NCBI RefSeq assembly: GCF_002775205.1
Contig: NC_036456.1
Span: 8,397,463-8,461,462 of the forward strand
Direction: 5' to 3'
Origin: Xiphophorus maculatus
Taxonomy: Eukaryota > Chordata > Actinopteri > Cyprinodontiformes > Poeciliidae
DNA: 64,000 nucleotides
In this document: positions 22,157-35,700 of the stretch, piece after piece
Layout: each line of letters opens with the position of its first letter
Position numbering within the stretch: the stretch's first letter is position 1
The notes under the pieces: model-generated
What the model was told of the DNA's origin: nothing
Databases searched by the model: none
What the model saw: only the letters and a program-made list of their open reading frames with translations
Position numbers and translations under genes: made by a program

Positions 22157-25100
22157 TGCATTCAGTCTATGGTTACAAACAGGAGAAGTTAGGATGTTGA
22201 ACCAAATTTCTGTGAAGAAGAAATTGTTGATATTTCCTCACAGCTCAGACCAGGACGCAGCCAAACTTATATCACAACAAAGATCTACTTGATCTAAGCT
22301 AACCAAAAAGTAACTATAACGTGACTCTGACTAAAATAGTTTGACACTAAGTAATAAACTTTTTTTTAACTCCTAGAAGTTGTGTTTTATTAAAAAAGTC
22401 TTCTAGGACGAGGTGTACATAGAGGTTATCTTTATCATTTAACATTTAAAATTTGTTAAAAAAACAACAACAAACAAGAAATAAAATCACCTGTTATGGT
22501 TTCACTCCACTGTGTTGAAGAATACCAGTCATCTCTGCTTCTACACTGACACATGTAGTTTCCACTGCTGGACTCAGAGACATTGAAAGTCCAGTCTTTA
22601 CTGTCTGTCCACTGTATTATTGACCCAGATCTTCTCCATTCACACGTCCACTCAGTGGTTTCTCCTCCCTGGACCTCACATGTCAGAGTGATCGACTCAC
22701 CACTGAAGACAAGAGGCCAGTTTGGTTGTCGAGTCACAAAAACCTTGTTGGAAACTGTTTACATCAGATATGGGCAGAAAAATTAAATCACATGAGAATT
22801 ATTAATTTCATGGATTTAGTTTCTAACAGTCTTATAGAAAAAACTTACACATTATTTCAATGATGTTCTCATGGCTTGAATGACTGTAGAATGAGGGATT
22901 TCCTCTCTTTCCATCACACTTATAGATTCCTCCTTGTGTCACAGTGATTTCTCTGTTTTCTTCATTATTTGTGTTGAATTCAACAAAAGAAGTATCTGAG
23001 GTCCGCCTGAACCATCTGTACTTCCATCCAGCAGAGGGCTCCACTGAGCAGCTCAGTGTCACACTGCCCCCTACTGGTATGGTTGTTGAACCTGCAGCCA
23101 GTTTGGCTCCAGGTTTATCTGCAGTTAACATGAATTAAAATTGGTTAATTTTCAATAATTTAAAAAACATACAAAACTTGTAGCAGAACAAGCTACAGAC
23201 TCGTTAACTGAAAAAAATGAGCAGATCGAGAAATTACTGAAAATATGTCAACAATGTAGAACTTCATTAATATGAATTATTCTGGTAGTTATTCATCGTT
23301 TCAGCCATACAGATTAACAACCAGCCTCTGATTATTGTGAGACTTTACAAAAGTAAACCTGATATAGAAACTTTTTTCTAATAGAAAGTTTGAATCAGTG
23401 TGTGTGTGTTTGTATGTGTGTGTGGGAGTTAAGCATTAATACTGACAACTCAACTAAGGACTAAATCAGCCACATTTTCATTTACAAGTGTCAACTTACT
23501 TGATACAGACAGTCTGATGGTTTCACTCCACTGTGTTGAAGAATACCAGTCATCTCTGCTTCTACACTGACACATGTAGTTTCCACTGCTGGACTCAGAG
23601 ACATTGAAAGTCCAGTCTTTACTGTCTGTCTTGTGTATTATTGACCCAGATCTTCTCCATTCACACGTCCACTCAGTGGTTTCTCCTCCCTGGACCTCAC
23701 ATGTCAGAGTGATCGACTCACCACTGAACATCTGAGGCCAGATTGGTCGTCGAGTCACAAAAACCTTGTTGGAAACTGTTTACATCAGATATGGGCAGAA
23801 AAATTAAATCACATGAGAAATATTAATTTCATAGTTTTAGTTTCTAGCAGTCTTTAAAAAAAACTTACACATTATTTCAATGTTGTTCTCAAGGCTTGAA
23901 TGACTGTAGAATGAGGGATTTCCTCTCTCTCCATCACACTTATAGATTCCTCCTTGTGTCACAGTGATTTCTCTGTTTTCTTCATTATTTCTGCTGAATT
24001 CAACAAAAGAAGAATCTGAGGTCCGCCTGAACCATCTGTACTTCCATCCAGCAGAGGGCTCCACTGAGCAGCTCAGTGTCACACTGCCCCCTATTGGTAT
24101 GGTTGTTGAACCTGCTGCCAGTTTGGCTCTGGGTTTATCTGATGTAATAAAAACAAATATTATTCGATTTTATATAAAACACTGCAATTAAAAGCTTATT
24201 ATAAAGAGTGATGCTTCTTTCAGAAAAGTAAATATGTGAAAAATCTGTAAATGCATTTTATTGTCATCTTTCCTTATTATAGATACTTTTTAGAAAGTAA
24301 AATAGAAAAAGAATTTGTTTGAAATTGTTTCATTAAATAACATGAAAGAGTTTATTCTCTTTTATGAAAAGATAATGCGGTTAACTCTACAAATAATAAA
24401 ATCTATATATTCACATTAAGGTAAATAATATTTAGTTTGTTTTGTTGCTCTTTTTTTAACTTGTGGCTCACTTGACTTTATAAAAATCAAACCCAGTAAT
24501 TATGTATGTGTCATATTTCAGACAATATTTTATCAACAAAAAAATCTGCTTGAAATAATGAAATAAAATAAAGTTAGAAAATGCATGTTTTTTTAGCGCT
24601 GATATAAAACTTTGTAATTCTTTAAAATATTCAGGTCTTACCTGAGACAGTAACAGGGACAGTTTTACTGCAATTTTCGTCAGGTGAAACCCTCCATTGA
24701 CGACAGCACTGAAATTCACCACTATCACCAGTATACAGAGGACCAACTCTGAAACGTTTATCTGACTGAAAGCGATCAAATTCTTGACCATTCCTTAATA
24801 ACCGGTATTGACAGTCAGTGTTTCTTCCTTCATTCATGTCACAGATAAATGTAACAAACTCTCCAACATAAAAAGTCGACCAGTTGGGTTCAACAGTCAG
24901 CACAGGATCTATAACTGAAACAACATTCATCAAGTTTGTCTTTTGATTTATAACAAAAACACATCAAGCTAAAAATTAAAGAAAAATACAGAATAATATC
25001 TGATATAAAAGATAAACTGGATTCTGTTCCTGAGAAGATAAATGATTAAAATACAGATTAAAAGTTGAATTTACCGAGAGTTTGTCCACAGCAGAGCAGT

Positions 25101-25803
25101 GTGTTCAGCACTGAAATAAAGGTTGAAAGTTCATCAGCATAAATAATAAATTAATTAAATCAAAAATATTTGCCAAACTCTCAGCTTTGACTCTGTTTAC
25201 CTGTTAAATAAATGCAACTATTATAAATATATTGAGTTTTTATTTGTTCTGATAAGAATAAGATCAAATGTTTTAGTTTATTGTTGTTTTTCTGATGAGT
25301 TAAAACTTCATTTTATAAACTTCACATCCTGACTGAAGACAGAACATCTGCAGACGTTCTGCACGGCTACGGAAACTTCACACTCATCTCTACTGGTAAA
25401 AAACTGATAAAAGTTTTTAATGAAAAATTTAAGTCTCTTGTATCAGATCATGTTTCATTTTTCATCTTTGTTATATAATATTTTCATTGCTCCCACATTA
25501 GTTGTATGGGATATAAAGTTCTGTGCTAAAGTCTGATTTTACAATAAACAGCTTTTCAAAATGTTTGCACAGAAATGTTTGTGTTAGTAATTTGTCACTG
25601 AAATAACCTGTTTGAAGTTGCAGCAAACACATCAAGAACAAATGGTTATACTAAGTAAAGCTACACAAATACAATGGAAGATAAAGTAGATATTACAGCA
25701 GACAAGATGTCAAAGACGATGTTCTTCTAATCTGCATCATTCATACAGATAAAGTGATCTACTTACAGAGTGAGACCAGAACCCTGGGTGAGGTGTTCCC
25801 CAT
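20509..25803 (-). CDS. R2: five-Ig receptor with a different TM/tail lineage
   Basis: About 582 residues in twelve exons that close in frame: 25803-25767, 25110-25075 (signal peptide as in R1), 24908-24642 (D1), 24138-23869 (B), 23775-23500 (A), 23118-22849 (B), 22754-22491 (A), 21888-21781 (TM), 21663-21648, 21547-21471, 20732-20673 and 20576-20509. D1 differs from that of R1 at only two residues that I can find (RNTD for RDTD, RLL for RLI). The TM exon (HLVLLISGPVVGFILIILLV) and tail are strongly diverged from R1/R3. Tail tyrosines sit in HEYSSPL (not an ITIM), PTYAEI (ITIM-like) and TVYSGI (fits the ITSM core TxYxxI). The last two exons have exactly the lengths (60 and 68 nt) of those of R5. 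The terminal exon has two in-frame acceptors 6 nt apart. Signalling is probably inhibitory or switch-like, by analogy only. Confidence 0.86.
22111..22153. repeat. (TA)n microsatellite in R2 intron
   Basis: About 21 uninterrupted TA units in the intron between the TM exon and the last Ig exon of R2. R1 and R3 have no such run in the matching intron. Confidence 0.95.
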
Positions 25804-28800
25804 CCTGACCTCAACCTGGAACCATGTGTTGCTCTGCTTTGGTCCAATAATCTTCCTTTCATAACATGCTGCCTCTGCAACGTCTCTAGAGAAATGGAGC
25901 CGTCTGAAACAGGATCAACGTTTTATCTGAGAATGACGGGACAACGTTTATTTTAAACACTGACATCACTGCACTGAGTTTCTGCTGTGATGTTTCCGCT
26001 CCAATGATGACAAGTTGTGGTAAATGAAGCACAGGACTTTTTTTTCTTTTTTTTTTACAAACGAGTTAATAAAAAATAAAATCTATAGATAAGCTTCTTC
26101 TGCCTTTTTTAAACCATAACATAAAATTCACTTTGAATCAACTGTAAACAGCATTATTGTAACACATGAATAGTTTAAGTGTTTAATTCACTACTTGGTT
26201 TGTGTTGCGTGCGAACTCTCTGGCAAACAAACCATAAAATCCCCTTTTCATCTAAAAACAAGTGATGGTGAGAATGATCTCACCTATCACAGATATATAA
26301 GGTCTTAGGTGTGAATAAACAGACATGAGATCAGACAGTGTGAAATAGTTTGGAGTTTAAATAGATTTAAGAAGAAACTCTAAAAATGTACGGAGAGTGA
26401 AAAAAAGTTTCTGTGTTTCATTTAGCAGCGTCTGTTTGTGAGACAGGAAGAAGGATGGAAAATCTTATTTTCAGCAGAATAATCCTCTAACAATGACATC
26501 AGTCAAACCTACACCATACACTGACCTTTAATCTGATCCTAACTTTAGCCTCATCTACAATATGTCATATACAGTGTTGTATAGTAACGAAGTAAAACTA
26601 CTTCACTACTTTACTTAAGTATATTTTGGAGTACTTCATACTTTCCTCGAGTATGAAAATTTTTGAATACTTTCACTTTTACTTCACTATATTTCCAAAC
26701 TTAATCGCATACTTTTACTCCGATACATTTTCAATGTGTGGTTTAGTTACTCGTTACAAAAAAGCGAGAGAGAGAAACGCAAGTGTTTTGACCCCACCTA
26801 CTGATTGACTGCAACAACGTCCGTAGCCTGCTTGCCTGGGCTTGTTCATCACCACCAATAGGATAAACCTGTTTCGCTTCTCCCATTAAACACAAAGCAA
26901 GTCTCGCAATCAGCAGCAGCCACATGGAGGAGGAGACGGAACTGCGTCGGACACGGCTCCAGGGGAACCACCAGCTGGTGATGAGAGCCCATGGCCTTAT
27001 TTAAACACAATATACTCTTTCGTGGGTGTTAAAGATTCGTCGTACCGCATGAAGTGTATGTTATTCCTGCCCAAAGATGTGGAAATTCTATCTTACAAAA
27101 ACTCCCCGTCCAACTTGAAGAAACACATCGAGGTAACGTCTTATGAAATGGTTATAATCCTCCTGTTTCAGTAACTATAGCTTGGTCACTAGACACTACT
27201 GTATTGTGAAATCTTGACCATAAATGAACTTTGTTTGGCATTGTTTCAGTTCCACACGTGGTGTATTTAGCTTAGGCCTAATGTTGACTGTAGCAGGTTA
27301 CCTAGACTCCTCTGTTCAAGGGGGGACAGAAGCCATAGCGATAGCAATTTAGACTAAATTTAGCGAATATAGGAAAGGCATGCAAGTTCAAAACCACAAA
27401 CCATTAACATGTGCTACTCTTTAAAACTGGAACAATTTATTAGCAGGTTTAATTTTGCCTGCACTTGGTTGTGTACATTATTTTAAGTGTATTTGACAAG
27501 TTTACCAAAATATAAAAAAAGTCATTCAAACTGCATTTGCCTTGTTTTACTTTTTACTTGTACTTTTCATTACATTACTTGAGTACATCCATTTTTACAG
27601 TAATTTCTATACTTAAGTACAAGAAGTTTCAGATACTTTAAGACTTTAACTCAAGTAACATTTCAGTCAGTGACTTGGACTTTTACCAAAGTCGTATTTT
27701 GGAGAGGTACCTATACTTTTACTTGACTCTGAGATGTCAGTACTTTATACAACACTGGTCATATATTAATTTCTTAGCTCAGCGCAAAGAAGCCGTTAGC
27801 AGCTCTGCTAACCCAGCACGGGTGTTGGCTGTGAGGTCATGGAAAAGCATTTGGTTTTCTGATGTTACTTAATTTGCAGTTTTCTATACTAAATATTTCA
27901 CTTTAGTCCAGATCTTCCACCAAGAGATGAGGAAACATTACAGAGTGTCCTGCAGAAACTCTATAAATACAATTGCAAATGTGCTGAGCTTCATCTTCAG
28001 TGACATCCTGCTCAAGAAGTGTTGACCAAAGAAGCAGAAGTTCTCTATAATGGTATGACGACTCAGCACTGCCCTCTTGTGGCAGGCTTTTGAATCCAGA
28101 CTGCAGGCCATTGTTTCAGAGTTTAGGTCTGGCACTTCTTTCCTGGTGTTTTAATCTAAATTGTTTATTCAACTGAATCTAAAAATTGTCCCATTTATTC
28201 TAGTTTCAGAAGAAATAATATGTGTTTCAAGACTCTCTGAATTGTTGTTTGTGCTAAGCTAACATGGTTGTTGCAGCTGCAGACAGCAACTGTGTTTTCA
28301 GTGAGGATGAGGATGTTGAGCTTGATGATGGATGTGTGAGATGTTCTGCTGCCGTTTCCACCACAGCCAATCAGACTGGATGGATCAGGTTCATGTGAAG
28401 CAGCAGAATCCTGCAGACACACAAGTTTTCTTCCTGGATGGATCACCGGACATTCAGCCATTTTCTGGAACTCTGACAGAAATGACTACTTAATAGCACC
28501 ATCTGCTGGCCACTATCTGTAAGCACAAGTCACTGACAGAAGAAGTCTGGTGGGATTTTTGTTTTTTCCCACCAAGATTCACAGATTAAATAAATAATGT
28601 TCACTGTTGTTAACAGGACATGAAGTAAAACACACTTTTCTTTTCTGTTTTTTCTTGTTAATATATTACTTTGCATAACTGAAAATTGCATTTTAATTGA
28701 TTTTGTATCAGGTATTGTATCTCCAACTGCTACTCCACTGTTTTAATTTCGCAACTCTCTAAAAATAACAATATTGTAAAAAATGAATTGATGTTTCTTT

Positions 28801-29240
28801 TATTTTCCTCCTGATACTTAAAACCTAGAAAGAGCAAAAAACAAAAACTCCTTTCATTAAAGCCCTTAGCTTTGTTTAATGTTTTTATTATCTATTATTT
28901 CTTAAAGCAGCATGCAGGTTTGACAATCTATAAAAACAGAACAAATCCTGAACAAATAATAATAAATTAACACACTGTGATAATTGGAGCTGGTTGTCAT
29001 TGTTGCCGTTTCCTCCACAGCCCAAACACACTGGATGGATCAGGTTCATGTGAAGCAGCAGAATCCTGAAGACACACAAGTTTTATTCCTGCGTCACATT
29101 ATTGAACTGACGGCCAGTTTCTGGACCGATAACTTGGAAAACTATGACTTAATGTCACCATCTGCTGGCCACCAGCTGTAAACACAAGTCACGGACAGAA
29201 CACAGCGTGTATTTTTGGGAATGAATCATTTGAATAAATA
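25804..29240. repeat. duplicated upstream flank of R2, with blocks A and B
   Basis: Copy of the R1 and R3 upstream flanks. Block A is at about 28120-28560 and block B at about 28980-29210. It is interrupted at 26572-27757 by a hAT element that the other two flanks lack. The rest is colinear with 37702-39940. Confidence 0.85.
26572..27757. mobile_element. hAT transposon with 8-bp target duplication and BED-finger remnant
   Basis: The element starts cagtgttgtatagtaac and ends tactttatacaacactg. It is flanked on both sides by gtcatata (26564-26571 and 27758-27765). The matching empty site, a single gtcatata, is present in the R1 and R3 flanks (about 16777 and 38461). Inside on the + strand, about 27033-27131, a short reading includes SSYRMKCMLF and SPSNLKKHIE followed by a GTAACG donor. 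This is the shape of a BED zinc-finger exon of a hAT transposase. Only this exon is visible in 1.2 kb, so the element is an internally deleted, non-autonomous derivative. Confidence 0.92.
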
Positions 29241-29756
29241 ATGTTTTTTGTAGAACAGGGTATTTATTTATGTATGTGTTTAATTATAATTACTTTTGAC
29301 AATATTGAAAATTGCAAAAATATCCACAGCAGCCCTGTGTAGCAAACTTTTAGAATATAAAATGTGATTTCTTAAAATATTACATTTAATTTAGAATTAA
29401 TGTTAAATTGTTCATTTTCTCATTTGTTTGTGCTGCAGTAAAACCATTAAGACCATTAGGAAACACTACCTATCATTTAATGAATACTTGAATAACGTCA
29501 CTGTGTTGAAGAGACCAAGTAATTTATTCATGTTTATACATTTGTACATGTATATACTAATAATTAACAAACAGCATGTTATCTTTGGCAGAATAATAAA
29601 GTACTGTTACAGAGAAACAGACAAATGAGATAAAATCAGGAATTCACAACTAAACAACAGAAATCTTATCAGAACTGCTGAATGTGGCAGCAAATTTTCC
29701 TGATTGAAGAAAAAATGATCAGTAACAATCTAATCAATCAGGTGTTTATCTGACCT

Positions 29757-32700
29757 TCATGCTGAGCTGTAATTATCTGGTCTCACATTAACGTAAACAG
29801 AACCTTCTTCTGGATCAGGAGGTCTCTCTGGTAAAAGTGAAACATGGATACATAGAAAACATACATTAGTGTTTCTCCTCATATTTTTAAATAGTTTAAT
29901 ATCACTCTCTGAGTATTTGACAGCTGAGGATTGATCTGATTCACATGTAATCAGTCACCTTTAATAACTTGGTTGTTTTAGTACAAATACGTTACCTTTT
30001 CCAGTGGCTCCACGGTTATGGATTGTCTCATACACAGACGTGGTGCCTACAGTAAATATAAAATATGTCAAAGAAAAGCTTGTATCTGAATGCAATTATG
30101 TAAAATAATAAGATCTATTTTGTAGATGCTTAGATATTATGTTTATCATTTCATTCCTGATGGAGATAATTGTGAGTTTGTTACAACTTTGAATTGTTTT
30201 TCTTAATCAAACTCATAGTAATAATATAATTATATGTTGTCATACTGAGCAGCAGAACCATAATATCTGTAGATTAATTCTGACATAAAAATTAAGCTCA
30301 GCAAATAAAATATTCAGGTGTTTCACTTTGTTGTTTTGTGTTTGTCAGAAGGAATGACTCTTAAAGTAGACACTTTGATATTGTTATACATTTTATAATA
30401 CGGTGTTATGATGAAGAAAAAAGTTACAACAAAGTGATGTTATGTCCAAATTAATGCTGATGTTTATTCTGTGACTAACCATGCAGCAGAAAGCTGTAAT
30501 CACTTTCAGTCTGGTTCACTCCATGATTAGTGGTCGGCCTCTGGCTGCTGCTTTCAGACTGAAATGACCTAAAAATATTAAAGTGGATAAAATTTAACTA
30601 TGAAACAAAGATCAAGAGTTTATGACTAAGATGAAAGAACAGATATTTCATTCTGACCTGATGCAGCTCAAATCTGGAGAAGATAAAAAAAAGCCATTTA
30701 GATCATCAACAACAGAATTAAAATGTTGAACCGAATTTCAAAAGTCATATTTTAATACATGTGATTCAATAACACATTATTTCAGGTTAGAAGCAATAAA
30801 ATGAGAAGAAAATGTTCTGACCTTTGGACCGTCTGCAGCGCCACAACAAGAGCAGGAGGACAATGAGAACGATTCCACTAACTGGTCCAACGATCAACAT
30901 CACAGGAAATGAAGAGATGACAGGACTGGATACAGTTACTGGAAACACAATAAATCATAAAACATTTAATTTAGTCCTCATTTTATTCAACAGCAACAGA
31001 AACATTTTATTAATGTGTTTATTAAAATTACAAACTGCAGCTTTAACTTGATATTGTTAAATTGTGATTCTATGTAATGAAAAAAACAAACATCTGTTCA
31101 TCTCAGAGGACAGATCTATCCCACCTGGTGGGTTTAATAGGGTGCAAGTCATTTTACTGACTTTTATTTGCATAATGCACAATATTGTAACTACTATTTT
31201 ATTGTGTTTATATGTCTATAATTATAAGACATTCCTCTGGTTATTATCTTTCATTAGAGCCTCAGTGATGACTGTATGTTGAATCACTGAGGAGTTTCAG
31301 TCATTTGAAGTTTATATATCAGACGTTGTCCAGTTGTTGTCCAGATGTGATATTTCTCAAATGAAACTTCACATTTAATATCTGGAGAACATAGAAAAAC
31401 ACCCACACACATGAACATGTCCAAAAATTATTATTTTTTTGCATTTTGATTAATTTTTAAATCCACAAACAGAATACTTAATTCTACATTTTCATTTCAT
31501 TGTCCAGTCCAAACATTCAACACTCAATGTTACATAGAAATAGACATGAAAAATCTTGGCAAAGCAAAAAGTTTCTTATTTGTTTGTGTCACAAACTTAA
31601 TATCTGCATATTAATTACAGTTGAAGGATTTTTGACTGCAATAATAAAAATAAATATAAATATTTTGAAATCTTAATGTAGAGACCAAGCTTTTGCATTT
31701 ACTCCAAATGGTTCAAGAACAGCAGCAGCTTTAATTTGGTTAAACCTTTTCAGGCGTTTTTGATCATTTTGATGTGGCTGTTACAAACTGTGGTTATTGA
31801 GTGGTGAGGACGACGTGGTGGACCCAGGTTGTAGAGCAAATGATGATGGTTTTAATGAAGAAATCACAAAATACAAAGTCCAGGCAGCACAGGTGAGCAA
31901 TAAGGCAAAGAGCTCAAACACTGGGAGCAACTGGAATACAAACTGGACTCGAACGAGGGAAAGGTAGACGACACATGACTTTAGACTTTAGACTAGGACC
32001 CGACAGGGAAACACAGATGAGATTAAATACACAGGGAAGGTAATCAGGGAACAATAGAGACAGCTGGGAGCAATAATGGCCAGAGAGATGGGAACTAAAT
32101 TAACACACAGAGAATAAAACCACATCCTCACAGTGGCCAGTTAGAACATGTTTTACTTTAATTTTGCTGAAAAAAAGTTATCTACTGTTATTTTGAGGAA
32201 GTAGTGATGTAACTGTATCAGAGATCATAATATCATAAGAAACTAATATGAGCTTGAGTGAATATTGATGTTATTAAATGAATCCTGCTGCATTTAGTTT
32301 TGCTGATCTATCCTCACAGTTCAGACCAGGTCAAACAAACTTGGATCACAACAATGAGCTGCTTAATCTAAACAAAAAGATATTTAAAGAAAATAAATCT
32401 GACTGAAATAGTTCAACACTCAACTTGTTAACTCCTAGAAGTTTTCTGTTTTATTCTTTAGATAAAGAACAACTTTGGGAACAATGTGCACATAGCAGCA
32501 CAAATTATAACAGTTGTGGTTTTATTATTGTAACTTGTTAAAGGAAGTGAACAATAAAAATCAGCTCCTTTTTTTCTGCAGATAAAAATTCATAACTCAA
32601 ATTAGAACTAGTCAGATTTATTCTAGTCTGTCCAAGGAAGAAACTTCATATAATCCAACATATGAGGAAAACATTTTTTCTACAATCTGTTCAGAAAAAA

Positions 32701-35700
32701 ACAACAATTAAATCACCTGTTATGGTTTCACTCCACTGTGTTGAAGAATACCAGTCATCTCTGCTTCTACACTGACACATGTAGTTTCCACTGCTGGACT
32801 CAGAGACATTGAAAGTCCAGTCTTTATTGTCTGTCTTGTGTATTATTGACCCAGATCTCCTCCAGTCACACGTCCACTCAGTGGTTTCTCCTCCCTGGAC
32901 CTCACATGTCAGAGTGATCGACTCACCACTGAAGATATGAGGCCAGTTTGGTTGTCGAGTCACAAAAACCTTGTTGGAAACTGTTTACATCAGATATGGG
33001 CAGAAAAATTAAATCACATGAGAAATATTAATTTCAGAGTTTCAGTTTCTAACAGTCTTAAAGAAAAAACTTACACATTATTTCAATGATGTTCTCAAGG
33101 CTTGAATGACTGTAGAATGAGGGATTTCCTCTCTTTCCATCACACTTATAGATTCCTCCTTGTGTCACAGTGATTTCTCTGTTTTCTTCATTATTTCTGC
33201 TGAATTCAACAAAAGAAGAATCTGAGGTCCGTCTGAACCATCTGTACTTCCATCCAGCAGAGGGCTCCACTGAGCAGCTCAGTGTCACACTGCCCCCTAC
33301 TGGTATGGTTGATGAACCTGCTGCCAGTTTGGCTCTGGGTTTAGCACCTGTTAACATGAATTAAAATTGGTTAAGTTTTTCAATAATTTAAAAAAAAACA
33401 TACAAGACATGTACAAGCAGAACAAGCTACAGACTCGTTAACTGAAATAAATGAGTAGATCAGGAAATTACTGAAAATATGTCAACAATGTAGAACTTCA
33501 TTAATATGAATTATTCTGGTAGTTATTCATCGTTTCAGCCATACAGATTAACAACCAGCCTCTGATTATTGTGAGACTTCACAAAAGTAAATCTGACATA
33601 GAAACTTTTTCTAATAGAAAGTTTGAATCAGTGTGTGTGTGTTTGTATGTTTGTCACTTTGACCGGCAGAGGCTCTGCGTTTCAAGAAGGAAGTGAGGCA
33701 ACAAATGTCTTTGAGGTGGATTTATTTGGGAGCTCCAAATCTTCATTACACCAGCACTCTCTCTTAGTGAAACAAAGAAGCTGACATTTATACCTGAGGC
33801 AAGTTCCAACACTTACACCAGGTAAAGGGGTGATCCAAAAAGAAAAGACAAACAAACACTACTTACACAAACCTAACAACAAATGATCCAACAAATATTT
33901 ACATGCATGCAAATTATTAAAATTAAACTAATCTAAAGTCAATCAAAAGTAAATATAACTAAATATAAATCATCAGAGTATTCCCCCTCTTAATGGAAGT
34001 TGGTATGCTCCAGGAGCATTCGTCTCCCTCTCTGATCCACCTTGCTGAGACACACCCAGAAAGGCAAATACTCAATTAACTCAAATTGAACTAATCTAAA
34101 TCAAAACGAACTGACATTTCCCCCTCTCTCCCACATTCTCCGAACAGGAAAGATGGCCAGTCTCCCCCCCACAAAGAATGTTCACCAAATGTCACAATAT
34201 AACTAAACAAAAACTACTACAAACACATTTGAACTGAAAACAACATAATATCAATAATCAACATGGGATGGAACCCATGGTCTCCATCACAGTGTGTGTG
34301 GGAATTAAGCATTAATACTGACAACTCAACTATGGACTAAATCAGCCACATTTTCATTTACAAGTGTCAACTTACTTGATACAGACAGTCTGATGGTTTC
34401 ACTCCACTGTGTTGAAGAATACCAGTCATCTCTGCTTCTACACTGACATGTGTAGTTTCCACTGCTGGACTCAGAGACATTGAAAGTCCAGTCTTTACTG
34501 TCTGTCCACTGTATTATTGACCCAGATCTCCTCCATTCACACGTCCACTCAGTGGTTTCTCCTCCCTGGACCTCACATGTCAGAGTGATCGACTCACCAC
34601 TGAACATCTGAGGCCAGTTTGGTTGTCGAGTCACAAAAACCTTGTTGGAAACTGTTTACATCAGATATGGGCAGAAAAATTAAATCACATGAGAATTTTT
34701 TATTTCATAGTTTTAGTTTCTAAAAGTCTTAAAGAAAAAACTTACACATTATTTCAATGATGTTCTCAAGGCTTGAATGACTGTATAATGAGGGATTTCC
34801 TCTCTCTCCATCACACTTATAGATTCCTCCTTGTGTCACAGTGATTTCTCTGTTTTCTTCATTATTTCTGCTGAATTCAACAAAAGAAGAATCTGAGGTC
34901 CGTCTGAACCATCTGTACTTCCATCCAGCAGAGGGCTCCACTGAGCAGCTCAGTGTCACACTGCCCCCTACTGGTATGGTTGATGAACCTGCTGATAGTT
35001 TGGCTCCAGGTTTAGCTGCAGATAACATGAATTAAAATTGGTTAATTTTTCTATAATAAAAAAAACAAACAAGACTTGTACAAGCAGAACAAGCTACAGA
35101 CTCGTTAACTGAAATAAATGAGTAGATCAGAAAATTACTGAAAATATGTCAACAATGTAGAACTTCATTAATATGAATTATTCTGGTAGTTATTCATCGT
35201 TTCAGCCATACAGATTAACAACCAGCCTCTGATTATTGTGAGACTTTACAAACGTAAACCTGATATAGAAACTTTTTCTAATAGAAAGTTTGAATCAGTG
35301 TGTGTGTGTTTGTATGTGTGTGTGGGAGTTAAGCATTAATACTGACAACTCAACTATGGACTAAATCAGCCACATTTTCATTTACAAGTGTCAACTTACT
35401 TGATACAGACAGTGTGATGGTTTCACTCCACTGTGTTGAAGAATACCAGTCATCTCTGCTTCTACACTGACACATGTAGTTTCCACTGCTGGACTCAGAG
35501 ACATTGAAAGTCCAGTCTTTACTGTCTGTCTTGTGTATTATTGACCCAGATGTCCTCCATTCACACGTCCACTCAGTGGTTTCTCCTCCCTGGACCTCAC
35601 ATGTCAGAGTGATCGACTCACCACTGAACATCTGAGGCCAGTTTGGTCGTCGAGTCACAAAAACCTTGTTGGAAACTGTTTACATCAGATAAGAAGAGAA

